DNA of 64,000 nt from Sulfurovum lithotrophicum (GCF_000987835.1 NZ_CP011308.1:2153892-2217891), one strand, 5' to 3'. Numbered from the stretch's first letter, positions 52,380-60,302 are shown. Numbers and translations are program-made. Notes: generated by a model not told the origin, from the sequence alone.

Positions 52380-53441
52380 TCAATGTAGACTGAGCATATC
52401 TTTCTTGTCTTTAGTAGGTTTGGCAGCCACAAAATCTACAAACATATCAAGTGTACGAGATGAAACAGTTACATATATATCAATACTATACATATTCTGA
52501 ACAGAGTTCACAACAGTAAAGTCAGCAGCAAAGAATTTACGAAGAACAGGATAAGGTATGTCCTGAAAATGTTTACTGCTGCAAATTGAATCATAACACC
52601 TGATACGCAACAACTGATCACCAGCATCTGACATTTTATGAACTTTACGTGCAGGAGGAACAGCATGATCATTTTTTTTAGCAGAGGAATACTGATATTT
52701 TGAGGCATCTGGATTATCAGATTTTACTTTTACAGGATCCCCAGCAAAAGCACTCATAGAAAATTTGTAATATGCAAACAGACCACCAAACAAAAATGCA
52801 AGCATGATCAGCTTAGGGATCAAGAAAGACTTATGCTTGATCTTATCACCAGATTTATAGAGATCAAAAATCTCTTTCCGGAAAAACAAACGCTCAGACA
52901 TATACTTATCAGAACGTAACATACGTGTTGTTGCGTAATAGTTGTATTTGGAATACTTGTTAGAAAGTTTGAACGAAGAGGCGACAGGTGAAACTACATA
53001 CTCTATCGTATACTTGTACTTAGGCTTGATAAGACCAAGTGCCTGGGTAATAAAATAGAAATTAAAACCAAGATGCCCTTGATAAGAGAACAACCAACGA
53101 ATATGTGCGAGATCACGCGATAGGTACTCTTGAGCCTCATCGCAAAAAAAAATAGAACGATAAAAACCGTCCTGCCTTACCTTTTCCACAATATGATGAT
53201 CATAATCATCATGTTCTCTTTTGGCTTTTTTGAAGTAGTCATGAAGATCCCTAACCCATGTATCAAAAAACCATTCATAATCAAGTTTTTTTACATTTTC
53301 GAACTGATCATATTTGAAGCCACCAATATTAGTATATATCTGATCAAAATCATCGCTTTTGGACTTAACCAGATTATTGATCATATTGACAGCCCAGTAG
53401 GTCTTACCAGATCTGGGCTTCCCAACTACATAATAGATCAT
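52380..53441 (-). CDS. Zot-like assembly ATPase (pI)
   Basis: 353 residues. Zonula occludens toxin (Zot) domain: Walker A GKPRSGKT (7-14), Walker B FFCDEAQE (98-105) and YFITQALGLIKPKY. A single membrane helix at about 208-226 (IPKLIMLAFLFGGLFAYYKF) separates the cytoplasmic ATPase from a periplasmic tail that ends with a possible secretin-contact region. pI with pIV drives extrusion of the virion. Overlaps the pVI-like gene by 4 bases. Confidence 0.93.
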   Translation of the reverse strand: MIYYVVGKPRSGKTYWAVNMINNLVKSKSDDFDQIYTNIGGFKYDQFENVKKLDYEWFFDTWVRDLHDYFKKAKREHDDYDHHIVEKVRQDGFYRSIFFCDEAQEYLSRDLAHIRWLFSYQGHLGFNFYFITQALGLIKPKYKYTIEYVVSPVASSFKLSNKYSKYNYYATTRMLRSDKYMSERLFFRKEIFDLYKSGDKIKHKSFLIPKLIMLAFLFGGLFAYYKFSMSAFAGDPVKVKSDNPDASKYQYSSAKKNDHAVPPARKVHKMSDAGDQLLRIRCYDSICSSKHFQDIPYPVLRKFFAADFTVVNSVQNMYSIDIYVTVSSRTLDMFVDFVAAKPTKDKKDMLSLH

Positions 53442-53881
53442 AGTATTCCACCTTTTCTGGACATTTCAGTAGCTGCCTGAACAGACTTATCCCAGATAGA
53501 TAGGAACATGCGGTATGCAAAATAAGTAAGATAAAGCACTATATTGGAAAAAACGAGAGGCAAATAAATATCTGCAACCTGTAAAATACCATACGAATCA
53601 AGCATCGACCAGACAATAGCGTTAAAATCATTGATACCGTCAGACCCTATAACAACCGTAGATGAAGATGTAGAGTAATCAAACAGATCGTGAAGTTGAG
53701 TATATATGCTAAGTAGCGCATTAAATCCATAGCCAATAAATGCAGCAGCAGCCGCAAGATATGCAATTCGAGCAGCATAAATCAAACCGGCAAAAAAATT
53801 CTTAAGACTAAAAAGACGCGGAGCAATCTTCTTAACCAACCACTCTATAATAAAACCTATTGCAGAAATTAAAAAAGGCAT
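53438..53881 (-). CDS. minor coat protein pVI-like (DUF2523-type)
   Basis: 147 residues, strongly hydrophobic with three or four membrane helices (for example AGLIYAARIAYLAAAAAFIGYG). Position between secretin and zot and the size match pVI-like proteins of inoviruses, which anchor pIII at the particle end. The sequence itself is not recognised beyond composition. It overlaps zot by 4 bases and is followed 9 bases upstream by the secretin stop. Confidence 0.7.
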   Translation of the reverse strand: MPFLISAIGFIIEWLVKKIAPRLFSLKNFFAGLIYAARIAYLAAAAAFIGYGFNALLSIYTQLHDLFDYSTSSSTVVIGSDGINDFNAIVWSMLDSYGILQVADIYLPLVFSNIVLYLTYFAYRMFLSIWDKSVQAATEMSRKGGIL

Positions 53882-53889
53882 CAGAACTC

Positions 53890-55152
53890 CTAAAACATGC
53901 TCATAGTATTGTTGAATTTTTTAGACATTTTTTTATAAGAACGTCGAGCGTAAGAACCAGAAAGTGTACCGGGCAGATACTCTATAATAATATATGTAGC
54001 TCTTCTATTATTATTATTACTGGAAGTCTTGAATAAATTACCCAAAACAGGCAGATCACCCAGAACAGGAATCTTACTTTGATCTCCAGTTTGACTAACT
54101 GTTCTAAAACCGCCTACCATGATAGACTGGCCCTTGTTCAAACGAATCACGTTGTTGAATGATTTCTCAGAAAGCTTAGGCAAAAGTTCCGAAGTAGCAG
54201 TACCTACGGGAAGTGAATAATTAAGCGAAAACCCCAAAGTAACCCGTCGCTGCGTTAAATAGTGCGGAGTAAGACCTAAACTCAAACCAATATCCATATA
54301 ATCGTATGAATTAGTGTCCTGAGTTTTAGCATCTGAAATCGTATTAGTAGACTTGAGGTATGGAACACGATGAACATTTTTGATAACTGATTCAACTCCA
54401 TCAAGCGTATTGATTATAGTAGATGTTCTGATATTGGCAATAGAGTGCTGATCCAAATAATTCAGAGCTGAATACAAAGAAAGCTTACTGTCACCAGAAG
54501 CATACGGTACAGATTGTAAATTGATCATATTGACCATCGAGACAAAGTAGTTAAAATTATCAGTAACAATTTGACCCAATGCAGCGGTATCAATACCAGT
54601 TTGATTCAATTTGTCAAGATCGATGTCAAAAATAGTGATTTTAAAATTATATACATCACGAGGTATATCCACCACAGATAAAACATTCTGGACAGCCTGA
54701 TACTGATCGGGATCAACATCAAAAACTATCTTATTGGTACTTGGCAGATATGTATGCTTCAAACCCTTCAACATTGGCTTAAGCGATTGATAAACATCAC
54801 CGCGCATAGTATAGGTATGATAACCACGGAATTCATCTGCAAGATTGTGATGAACAAAGTAAAAACCTGACTTAAACTGCAAACTATATCCATTTTCGCT
54901 AAGGACATTACGAAAAGCAGGCAAGAGTTTAGGAATTTTTTTATCCATATAAAATGAAACCGTAGAATTAACATCCTGACCGACTATTATATTCACACCA
55001 TCGTTCTTTGAAACAATACCAGCCATACGACGTATGGATATATCCTGTAGCATTGGAGCAGATTCATTGATATAAAGCTTATTGAGATCAAGAAGATCTT
55101 CGGCATTTGATAATGAAAAAACAAAAAGTAAAGAGAAAAATAAACGCAACAT
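53890..55152 (-). CDS. phage secretin (pIV)
   Basis: 420 residues from the ATG at 55152 (AAAGGAGGTATATAGT, a near-perfect site); the frame is open to 55191. Signal peptide LRLFFSLLFVFSLSNA, N0/N1-type domains, then the secretin C-domain with QSIMVGGFRTVSQTGDQ and IPVLGDLPVLGNLFKTS, the family signature. It forms the outer-membrane gate for the particle. Together with Zot it makes export independent of host secretins. Confidence 0.94.
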   Translation of the reverse strand: MLRLFFSLLFVFSLSNAEDLLDLNKLYINESAPMLQDISIRRMAGIVSKNDGVNIIVGQDVNSTVSFYMDKKIPKLLPAFRNVLSENGYSLQFKSGFYFVHHNLADEFRGYHTYTMRGDVYQSLKPMLKGLKHTYLPSTNKIVFDVDPDQYQAVQNVLSVVDIPRDVYNFKITIFDIDLDKLNQTGIDTAALGQIVTDNFNYFVSMVNMINLQSVPYASGDSKLSLYSALNYLDQHSIANIRTSTIINTLDGVESVIKNVHRVPYLKSTNTISDAKTQDTNSYDYMDIGLSLGLTPHYLTQRRVTLGFSLNYSLPVGTATSELLPKLSEKSFNNVIRLNKGQSIMVGGFRTVSQTGDQSKIPVLGDLPVLGNLFKTSSNNNNRRATYIIIEYLPGTLSGSYARRSYKKMSKKFNNTMSMF

Positions 55153-55153
55153 A

Positions 55154-56320
55154 CTATATACCTCCTTTGGCATCAAAGATCGCAAAAACAAAACGAATAT
55201 TTAAACGAATCAATAAGATCATGAAAAAAACCGTCAACATAAAAACAATATATGGACGAATTGTCGGTGAAAACTGACATAAATCAGCTGATTTTGATTT
55301 TCCAAAAACATTGAACGTCATAGAACATGAACCCGAAGTAGGAAAATTAAGCTGATAAGTACCATCCATTTGAGCCACAAGGGAATCATAGGAAGCCTTA
55401 ACATCGTTTGGAACGGAAAGTAAATCATCCATAAATACAGATATATCAGATTCGTGCTGATCAAACGAACTAAAATCAAGATCTGGCAGATCCGCAGTTG
55501 AGCCACCCTGGAGAAAATCATTAGTCTTTTTCAGCTCATCCACAACACCAGAATTATCTGATTGAATATTGATACCATTCACAGCATCAACCACATCGGA
55601 AAACCCCTGAACATTAGCATTCTTCAACTCATCTATATGATTCGTAATAGACGTAGAGGCCATTTGAATATCACCTGATGTCGATGCAAAACCAGTAGTA
55701 AGATCTGCATGCAAAAGATCAAGTTTCCCCTCGATACCGGACGTATCAATCGTACCACCAGTATTGTTTGTATCACCAGAACCAGAACCATCTCCCGTTC
55801 CAGAACCAGAACCAGAACCATCTCCTGTTCCAGAACCATCTCCCGTTCCAGTAGAGTTGTTGTCACCAGTAGAATTATTATCACCAGTAGTATTACTATC
55901 CCCAACATCAAGAATACACTCTTCTGAACCTAAAGTAGGATCTGGTACATATCCGGCATCGCAGGCAAAATCACCAAGGTCATCGTTCCATGACTTGTTG
56001 TCAATCTCCGAAATAGGGCGTGATGAAGTTTCACAATTATAATACACTACACCACGAGCATAGCTATGAGTATCGTTATAACAGGTAACTGATTCATCTA
56101 TATAGTAATCTGTGTAGTATGTAATAGAGTAAGATGTGCCATAATAACCTGAATCAAGAGTAGGAGCAGTACCTGTACATGAATTTTGTGGCAGTTCAGC
56201 GGTGGACGAAACAGAAGCCCAGTTAGAGCCCTGCGGGCAGTGATCCATTATGCCTGCGTGCGCTACGCTGAATAAACCGAAAAACAGAAAATAAATCCCG
56301 AGCTTTACTACCGATCTCAT
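55154..56320 (-). CDS. adsorption protein pIII-like with low-complexity linker
   Basis: 388 residues: signal peptide (KLGIYFLFFGLFSVAHA), a Cys-containing N-terminal domain (Cys pairs in DHCPQGSNW and SVTCYNDTHS), a linker of about 60 residues of repeated Gly/Ser/Thr/Asp/Asn (GDGSGTGDGSGSGSGTGDGS), a helical domain and a C-terminal membrane helix (IVFMLTVFFMILLIRLNIRF). This is the pIII layout. The DNA of the linker is itself repetitive (agaacc), so its length may vary. It overlaps nothing; the start overlaps the stop of the 40-residue gene. Confidence 0.85.
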   Translation of the reverse strand: MRSVVKLGIYFLFFGLFSVAHAGIMDHCPQGSNWASVSSTAELPQNSCTGTAPTLDSGYYGTSYSITYYTDYYIDESVTCYNDTHSYARGVVYYNCETSSRPISEIDNKSWNDDLGDFACDAGYVPDPTLGSEECILDVGDSNTTGDNNSTGDNNSTGTGDGSGTGDGSGSGSGTGDGSGSGDTNNTGGTIDTSGIEGKLDLLHADLTTGFASTSGDIQMASTSITNHIDELKNANVQGFSDVVDAVNGINIQSDNSGVVDELKKTNDFLQGGSTADLPDLDFSSFDQHESDISVFMDDLLSVPNDVKASYDSLVAQMDGTYQLNFPTSGSCSMTFNVFGKSKSADLCQFSPTIRPYIVFMLTVFFMILLIRLNIRFVFAIFDAKGGI

Positions 56321-56439
56321 ACCGCCTCTTTAACCAACCGAGAAATGGCCACAAAAACCAAAAATACCACATAAAAATGAGCAAAAAGCGACATAAAAAA
56401 GTTAAACGTCAAATCATTTGAAAACGCATATATTTCCAT
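56317..56439 (-). CDS. tiny membrane protein, probable minor coat (pVII/pIX-like)
   Basis: 40 residues (MEIYAFSNDLTFNFFMSLFA, then HFYVVFLVFVAISRLVKEAV). ATG at 56439 after AAGGAGATTTTAGT; the stop overlaps the pIII-like ATG. One membrane span with an acidic start and basic end, as in the small coat proteins of filamentous phage. Too short for normal gene calling. Confidence 0.75.
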   Translation of the reverse strand: MEIYAFSNDLTFNFFMSLFAHFYVVFLVFVAISRLVKEAV

Positions 56440-56440
56440 A

Positions 56441-56782
56441 CTAAAATCTCCTTGCAAACGAAACAATTACCAATAATATAGAGCCTCCGAACACAATGGC
56501 AGTCAAACCGATCAACAACGTATAGTTATCATAAGACAAACCAGAATCCTCCAGGACAGGCATCACAACACAATTACCATCTGGATCCAAATAGAACCCG
56601 TTCACAAAATTGCCATACTTGGCCCTACTGCGGCATATTTCCGATCCATCATCAGATCGATTGAAACACCAGCCACCACCAGTACGCTGATGAAGAGAGA
56701 TAACACATAAGCCATCTTTTTCATAATAATAATCAGCATTAAGAAAAGTAAAAAAGGCAAGAAAGATCAGGATCCTCTTCAT
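56441..56782 (-). CDS. secreted membrane-anchored virion or export protein
   Basis: 113 residues from the ATG at 56782 (AGGGG 6 bases upstream, overlaps the stop of the tiny gene before it; the frame is open to 56920). Signal peptide ILIFLAFFTFLNA, a short Cys-rich domain (four cysteines: GLCVISL, GGWCFNR, EICRSR, NCVVMP) and a C-terminal helix (TLLIGLTAIVFGGSILLVIVSF) with basic tail. Unknown family; location in the coat gene block suggests a virion end protein. Confidence 0.7.
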   Translation of the reverse strand: MKRILIFLAFFTFLNADYYYEKDGLCVISLHQRTGGGWCFNRSDDGSEICRSRAKYGNFVNGFYLDPDGNCVVMPVLEDSGLSYDNYTLLIGLTAIVFGGSILLVIVSFARRF

Positions 56783-56898
56783 CGTGAACCCCTGGACAAA
56801 TGAATTACTGCAATAACTACTGTCAATACCACAAAAAAAGAAATCAAAGAGACGAAAAGTACACCAAAATTTGTAGATTCGAACAAAAAGCTGCTCAT
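56779..56898 (-). CDS. tiny membrane protein, probable minor coat
   Basis: 39 residues (MSSFLFESTNFGVLFVSLIS, then FFVVLTVVIAVIHLSRGSR). ATG at 56898 after AAGGAAATATT; the stop overlaps the next ATG. One span, basic C-terminus. Size and setting match pVII/pIX-like proteins. Confidence 0.75.
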   Translation of the reverse strand: MSSFLFESTNFGVLFVSLISFFVVLTVVIAVIHLSRGSR

Positions 56899-56962
56899 AA
56901 TATTTCCTTTTTTGTAGCATTTATGCTCCGCCGCAAGGCAGAACATAAGTTGTTAGCCGAAA

Positions 56963-57169
56963 TTAAGCCTTACGAGTAAGCTTGATAACAGCACCGATGA
57001 TCACCATGACCAATACGAAACCGATAACTGTAGGCGCAAACGAGTTGACCTGAGTGCCAGCATCATCAATCTGAGTTGACAGAGTGGTAAGATCAAGTGG
57101 TGTAGCAGCAGCCATGGAAGCCACAGACATACCAACAAGACCTGCAAGACTTGCGATGAACTTTTTCAT
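56963..57169 (-). CDS. major coat protein pVIII
   Basis: 68 residues from the ATG at 57169 (GGAG 8 bases upstream; the frame is open to 57211). Signal peptide of 22 residues ending AAA, then a mature chain of 46: acidic amphipathic N-terminus (STQIDDAGTQVN), hydrophobic span (TVIGFVLVMVIIGAVI) and basic C-terminus (KLTRKA). This is the size and charge pattern of Pf1/Ff major coats. It is in the expected position between pV-like and minor coat genes. Confidence 0.93.
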   Translation of the reverse strand: MKKFIASLAGLVGMSVASMAAATPLDLTTLSTQIDDAGTQVNSFAPTVIGFVLVMVIIGAVIKLTRKA

Positions 57170-57216
57170 ATCTTTCTCCTTTCCTTGTTTTTGAGCGGAT
57201 ACGCTCGTCAATAGTG

Positions 57217-57531
57217 CTATGCAGCACCATCAAGCAACGTATCTATTACCTGTATGTTACGCATGAGAGCAGCCAATGTGGTATAGAGATCAGCTTCATA
57301 TCTGCAAGTATGCTGACTAAAACCAACATAACGAACAAGTGTGGGATCATCCACGGTAACAATGACAACGTTATCTACGTGAGTGCAGGAAAAGAGGGTA
57401 TTGAGGCTATCTACAGCAACAAGCCTCATATATGGGCCATTGTCCTGTGTGTCCGCAACAATATCAGGGAGCAAAACCGTCATGGAGACGGCGGAAGAGC
57501 GGAATATTGCCTCAATCACCTCTGCTTTCAT
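57217..57531 (-). CDS. hypothetical protein between pV-like and coat genes
   Basis: 104 residues, cytoplasmic, not recognised. Sequence around VVIVTVDDPTLVRYVGF alternates strand and turn. The ATG overlaps the pV-like stop (TAATG), and a gap of 47 bases with the pVIII ribosome site follows. Could be a pX- or pII-accessory protein; no evidence decides. Confidence 0.6.
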   Translation of the reverse strand: MKAEVIEAIFRSSAVSMTVLLPDIVADTQDNGPYMRLVAVDSLNTLFSCTHVDNVVIVTVDDPTLVRYVGFSQHTCRYEADLYTTLAALMRNIQVIDTLLDGAA

Positions 57532-57863
57532 TATGCAGCCTTTTGTTTTTTCTCGGCAGCCTGGAACGGATGCGTATCAGTGATCAGGTACGGTACTGAG
57601 TTATCACGCGCCATGTATGACTTTTCACCGAAAGTCTTAAGCTGAAAAGAAACCGTAATGTACTTGTCAAGAGATTCGCGAAGAACTTTTTCATCCTCTT
57701 TTGGGAAAGTTACTTCCTGAACGCCAAGCTTACGATGACCATCAGCATCAACATATCGCTGCTCTATAGTCACTTTTACCGATTCTTTGACCTCTCCGGT
57801 CTCTTTGTTCGTGTAACTCTGTGGAATGGCTTCGTAGATCGTGCCAGTGAGTGAGTAGATCAT
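57531..57863 (-). CDS. single-stranded-DNA-binding protein, pV-like
   Basis: 110 residues from the ATG at 57863 (AAGGACCCAC; the frame is open to 57998). A small OB-fold-like chain (YSLTGTIYEAIPQSY ... VTIEQRYV ... EVTFPKEDEKVLRESLDKYITVSFQLKTFG) with an AEKKQKAA basic tail. First gene of the structural operon, the normal place of the pV protein that coats virion ssDNA before export. The family call rests on position, size and charge. Confidence 0.65.
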   Translation of the reverse strand: MIYSLTGTIYEAIPQSYTNKETGEVKESVKVTIEQRYVDADGHRKLGVQEVTFPKEDEKVLRESLDKYITVSFQLKTFGEKSYMARDNSVPYLITDTHPFQAAEKKQKAA

Positions 57864-57894
57864 GTGGGTCCTTTTTTTGAGTTTTGTTGAAATT

Positions 57895-57910
57895 GTTTCG
57901 CATGCGAAAC
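57895..57910. promoter_or_regulatory. perfect 16-bp palindrome, candidate prophage operator
   Basis: GTTTCGCATGCGAAAC, perfectly self-complementary, 32 bases upstream of the pV-like start. A half-site-like TTCGCAT is at 57992-57998, between the -35 and -10 of the opposing regulator gene. Likely bound by the HTH regulator or the RHH protein. Confidence 0.6.
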
Positions 57911-57981
57911 TTTTTCTACATTTTAAGTCTATAACAAGTAAACTTAAATATATATTAAATTTAGAAAATAATACGAAAGAG

Positions 57982-58011
57982 TTGAAATAAATTCGCATAT
58001 TATGGTAGAAT
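57982..58011 (+). promoter_or_regulatory. promoter of the HTH regulator gene
   Basis: TTGAAA (57982-57987) and TAGAAT (58006-58011), spacing 18; 24 bases before the ATG. Confidence 0.5.
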
Positions 58012-58035
58012 TAAATAAGATGAAAGGAAATTATT

Positions 58036-58569
58036 ATGAAATTGAAAAAAGCTACGATAGCAAAATTGCTTGGCAACACGACCAAAACAGTAGAGAACTG
58101 GGAAAAAGAAGGCAGACTAATCATCACAATGCTGCACAACTATTTTGAGGAAGAGGATATCACAGAATTTTTGAACTCGGGAACAATAGATAAGCTGGAA
58201 AAACTGAAAGTACAAGAAACGGAAGTAGATATTGACACAATCAATACGGCATACTTCAAGATAAAGACAACCGGGAAAAAAGATCCAGAATCATTAATTT
58301 CAGAGATCAAGCAAATGAAAGACAAACACAACATAAGGAAAGCCCTACCAGTAGCAAGCTTGATGTACGCGGCAAAAGCGGCTAAAACCAACAGAACAAA
58401 GCTGATCGATGAAGTAGATAAACTGGAGATCAGAGAATCATGGAAGAACATCATAAAAGAATTTATAACAGAAGAACTGACTACGGCAGAAGTAAACCAG
58501 ATCGTATTAAACCAAAACATCATTATGGAAAGACTGAGAAGAATAACCAAGTCATTAACCTGGTGGTAG
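58036..58569 (+). CDS. HTH regulator of the prophage
   Basis: 177 residues. N-terminal HTH (MKLKKATIAKLLGNTTKTVE, then NWEKEGRLI), with the second helix TVENWEKEGR characteristic of DNA-reading helices, then an acidic helical remainder. AAAGGAAATTATT is a strong ribosome site. It is divergent from the structural operon and adjacent to the operator-like palindrome, so a repressor or lysis-lysogeny type role is likely (inference). Confidence 0.75.
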   Translation: MKLKKATIAKLLGNTTKTVENWEKEGRLIITMLHNYFEEEDITEFLNSGTIDKLEKLKVQETEVDIDTINTAYFKIKTTGKKDPESLISEIKQMKDKHNIRKALPVASLMYAAKAAKTNRTKLIDEVDKLEIRESWKNIIKEFITEELTTAEVNQIVLNQNIIMERLRRITKSLTWW

Positions 58570-58578
58570 CAGATTTAG

Positions 58579-58598
58579 TATCGGGAGCGAAGTGGTCA
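58579..58598 (+). repeat. direct repeat flanking the rep-operon duplicate (left)
   Basis: TATCGGGAGCGAAGTGGTCA; 18 of 20 bases match 59357-59376. It marks one end of a 0.8-kb module. Confidence 0.6.
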
Positions 58599-58650
58599 CG
58601 AAAATACAATAGAAATTATATCTTTTTTGGAAAATATTTGCACAAAACCC

Positions 58651-58679
58651 TTGACATATGTAAATTTTTTGTGTATACT
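58651..58679 (+). promoter_or_regulatory. sigma-70 promoter of the orf146-RHH pair
   Basis: TTGACA (58651-58656) and TATACT (58674-58679), spacing 17. The surrounding bases (AAAATATTTGCACAAAACCC) recur on the minus strand upstream of rep (around 52238-52268), so the two promoter regions are homologous. Confidence 0.8.
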
Positions 58680-58713
58680 ATGTATATACAAAATAAAAAT
58701 AAAGGAAAACAAA

Positions 58714-59154
58714 ATGAAAGCAAATCAAGAAATAACCAAAGAGGTTCTGGAAGACCTAAAATCAAAAGGAATGAAAAATGCAAAGTTTATTGACTATGAA
58801 GGAGATCGTAGAATTTGCAAAATTCAAACAAGAGGAGCTGAAAGACTACTCCTGGATTACGACTATTATTTTTTGGGTGCACTGATCTTAACAGATCACC
58901 TGGATGAATTAAGCTATGAATACATTAATGAACTAAGTATAGCAATCAGGACAGATATACGAAAAATGGATGATACACTATTCGACATAATCGCAGAGAA
59001 AGAACAGCTATGCAAAAAAATTTTAGATAGATATATAGAAATCACTGATGAATTTTCAGATTTTCTTGGGAGTGATGAATATGTAACTGATAGTGACCGC
59101 AAGAGAAAACTATATATGTATGAAGCAGAACTGGAGGACATGAAATGTCAATAA
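58714..59154 (+). CDS. hypothetical protein of the duplicated rep-operon module
   Basis: 146 residues from the ATG at 58714 (AAGGA 8 bases upstream; the frame is open to 58627). Acidic, helical C-terminal half (DDTLFDIIAEKEQLCKKILDRYIEITDEF). No family is recognised. Overlaps the RHH gene by 10 bases, so the two are coupled. Orientation is opposite to the structural operon. Confidence 0.65.
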   Translation: MKANQEITKEVLEDLKSKGMKNAKFIDYEGDRRICKIQTRGAERLLLDYDYYFLGALILTDHLDELSYEYINELSIAIRTDIRKMDDTLFDIIAEKEQLCKKILDRYIEITDEFSDFLGSDEYVTDSDRKRKLYMYEAELEDMKCQ

Positions 59155-59318
59155 AAAAATCAGAAACAAAAAATAAAATTAGCTTCAATATTCGAGTCGA
59201 AAAAAAACTAAAAGATGCGTTTGTAGCAGCATGCAAAGAAAATGATGATGATGCCTCTAAGGTGATACGACGGATGATGAGAAACTATGTACAAAAAAAT
59301 AACCCGTCGTGGGGTTAG
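59145..59318 (+). CDS. ribbon-helix-helix (CopG/Arc-type) regulator
   Basis: 57 residues, below the usual cut-off: KNKISFNIRVEKKLKDAFVA, then ACKENDDDASKVIRRMMRNYV. The strand ISFNIRVE followed by KLKDAFVAACKEN and ASKVIRRMMRN is the RHH fold. The ATG at 59145 follows GGAGGACATGAA. It probably autoregulates its promoter and may be the antitoxin-type partner of orf146 or the phage repressor; these are inferences. Confidence 0.75.
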   Translation: MSIKKSETKNKISFNIRVEKKLKDAFVAACKENDDDASKVIRRMMRNYVQKNNPSWG

Positions 59319-59379
59319 AATGGCAAAGGCTAAAATATCTCGCGCAAAGTTGTTTCTATCGGGAGCAGAGTGGTCATAA
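59301..59379 (+). pseudogene. truncated copy of the rep 5' end
   Basis: 59301-59358 matches the minus strand of 52104-52161 with about six differences, including the ATG of rep (59320) and its codons for MAKAKISRAKLFL; the copy stops after 19 residues at TAA. So a second rep gene existed next to the RHH gene and was deleted after codon 13. Confidence 0.85.
59357..59376 (+). repeat. direct repeat flanking the rep-operon duplicate (right)
   Basis: TATCGGGAGCAGAGTGGTCA; begins at the point where similarity to rep ends, so the truncation joint is the repeat itself. Confidence 0.6.
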
Positions 59380-59510
59380 ACTATATAGTATGGCACGTCC
59401 TCTTGTCACAATATTTATATAATTACACTTATTGATATAACAATAAATGTTATATGTTCATATATTTTATATAAACTACCTGCTATAATTTTTCTAAAAA
59501 AAGGTTAACA

Positions 59511-60260
59511 ATGATGAAAAGAATAGCTTACCTTCTTATAGTAGTATCTTCATTATTATTTGCAGAAATCACAAACATAGCACAAGGCGATCTTATGGAA
59601 AGATTAGCTTCAGATATAATAAAAAAACACAAATTTAGTGATTATGAAAAAAATGCACTTGTTAAATTTTATTACAAAGGTGACCCACAAAAACTTGATA
59701 ACATTTTATATGGGGGAAAAGACGACTTCCTAAAAATGGACCTACAGGGAGAGGCTCAGAAGAAATTTCAAAAAGAAATAAATAATATACCAAGTTTTGA
59801 TCTGACAAAAACATATCAGATAAAAGTTTTAGCTAATTATGATAGATATGACTTCAATAAAGAAATTTTTCGATTTTATATGCCAGGTAGTATGCAAATC
59901 GAAAAAGCACGAAAAATGTTTAATAATAAAACACCCGAAAATAACAATAATAAACAAAAAACCTTGAAAATCAATGAATACGGAAGTTTTGTCACTTTTG
60001 ACAATATACGACAAAAATCAAGAGCAGAAGTAGAAAGATTTTCGCTTAGGTTCAAGAAATCAGATGCAAGAATTTTTGACAAAATGAACCCAAGAAAATT
60101 AGAATTGGACATTGTCTTTAAAATAAACAAAGCATCAAACTATGGTAAATATTTTCCTGAATCAGGAATGCGAGTAAAAATCAATGCTAATGTCTTATAT
60201 GTAATTGTAAAAGATCCCCAAAGTGATCATATATATAAAAAAATCAACATAGAGCAATAG
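59511..60260 (+). CDS. secreted cargo protein of unknown function
   Basis: 249 residues with a clear signal peptide (KRIAYLLIVVSSLLFA) and no membrane segment afterwards, so periplasmic or secreted. It is Lys/Asn-rich (MFNNKTPENNNNKQK) and AT-rich, unlike the structural genes, and sits at the attR end, where lysogenic conversion genes are often carried. It has its own site (AAGG TTAACA) and no phage operon partner. No family is recognised with confidence. Confidence 0.7.
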   Translation: MMKRIAYLLIVVSSLLFAEITNIAQGDLMERLASDIIKKHKFSDYEKNALVKFYYKGDPQKLDNILYGGKDDFLKMDLQGEAQKKFQKEINNIPSFDLTKTYQIKVLANYDRYDFNKEIFRFYMPGSMQIEKARKMFNNKTPENNNNKQKTLKINEYGSFVTFDNIRQKSRAEVERFSLRFKKSDARIFDKMNPRKLELDIVFKINKASNYGKYFPESGMRVKINANVLYVIVKDPQSDHIYKKINIEQ

Positions 60261-60302
60261 CTTAATATGACCACATTTAAAAAACCTTACATAGTCACGA
60301 AA

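Noticed and set aside
55764..56042. Plus-strand frame of repeated Pro-Glu-Pro
   Set aside because: Reverse-strand reading of the Gly/Ser/Thr linker of the pIII-like gene; repetitive DNA, not a gene.
57217..57645. Plus-strand 143-codon frame
   Set aside because: Antisense to the unknown and pV-like genes of the structural operon, which have coupled starts and sites.
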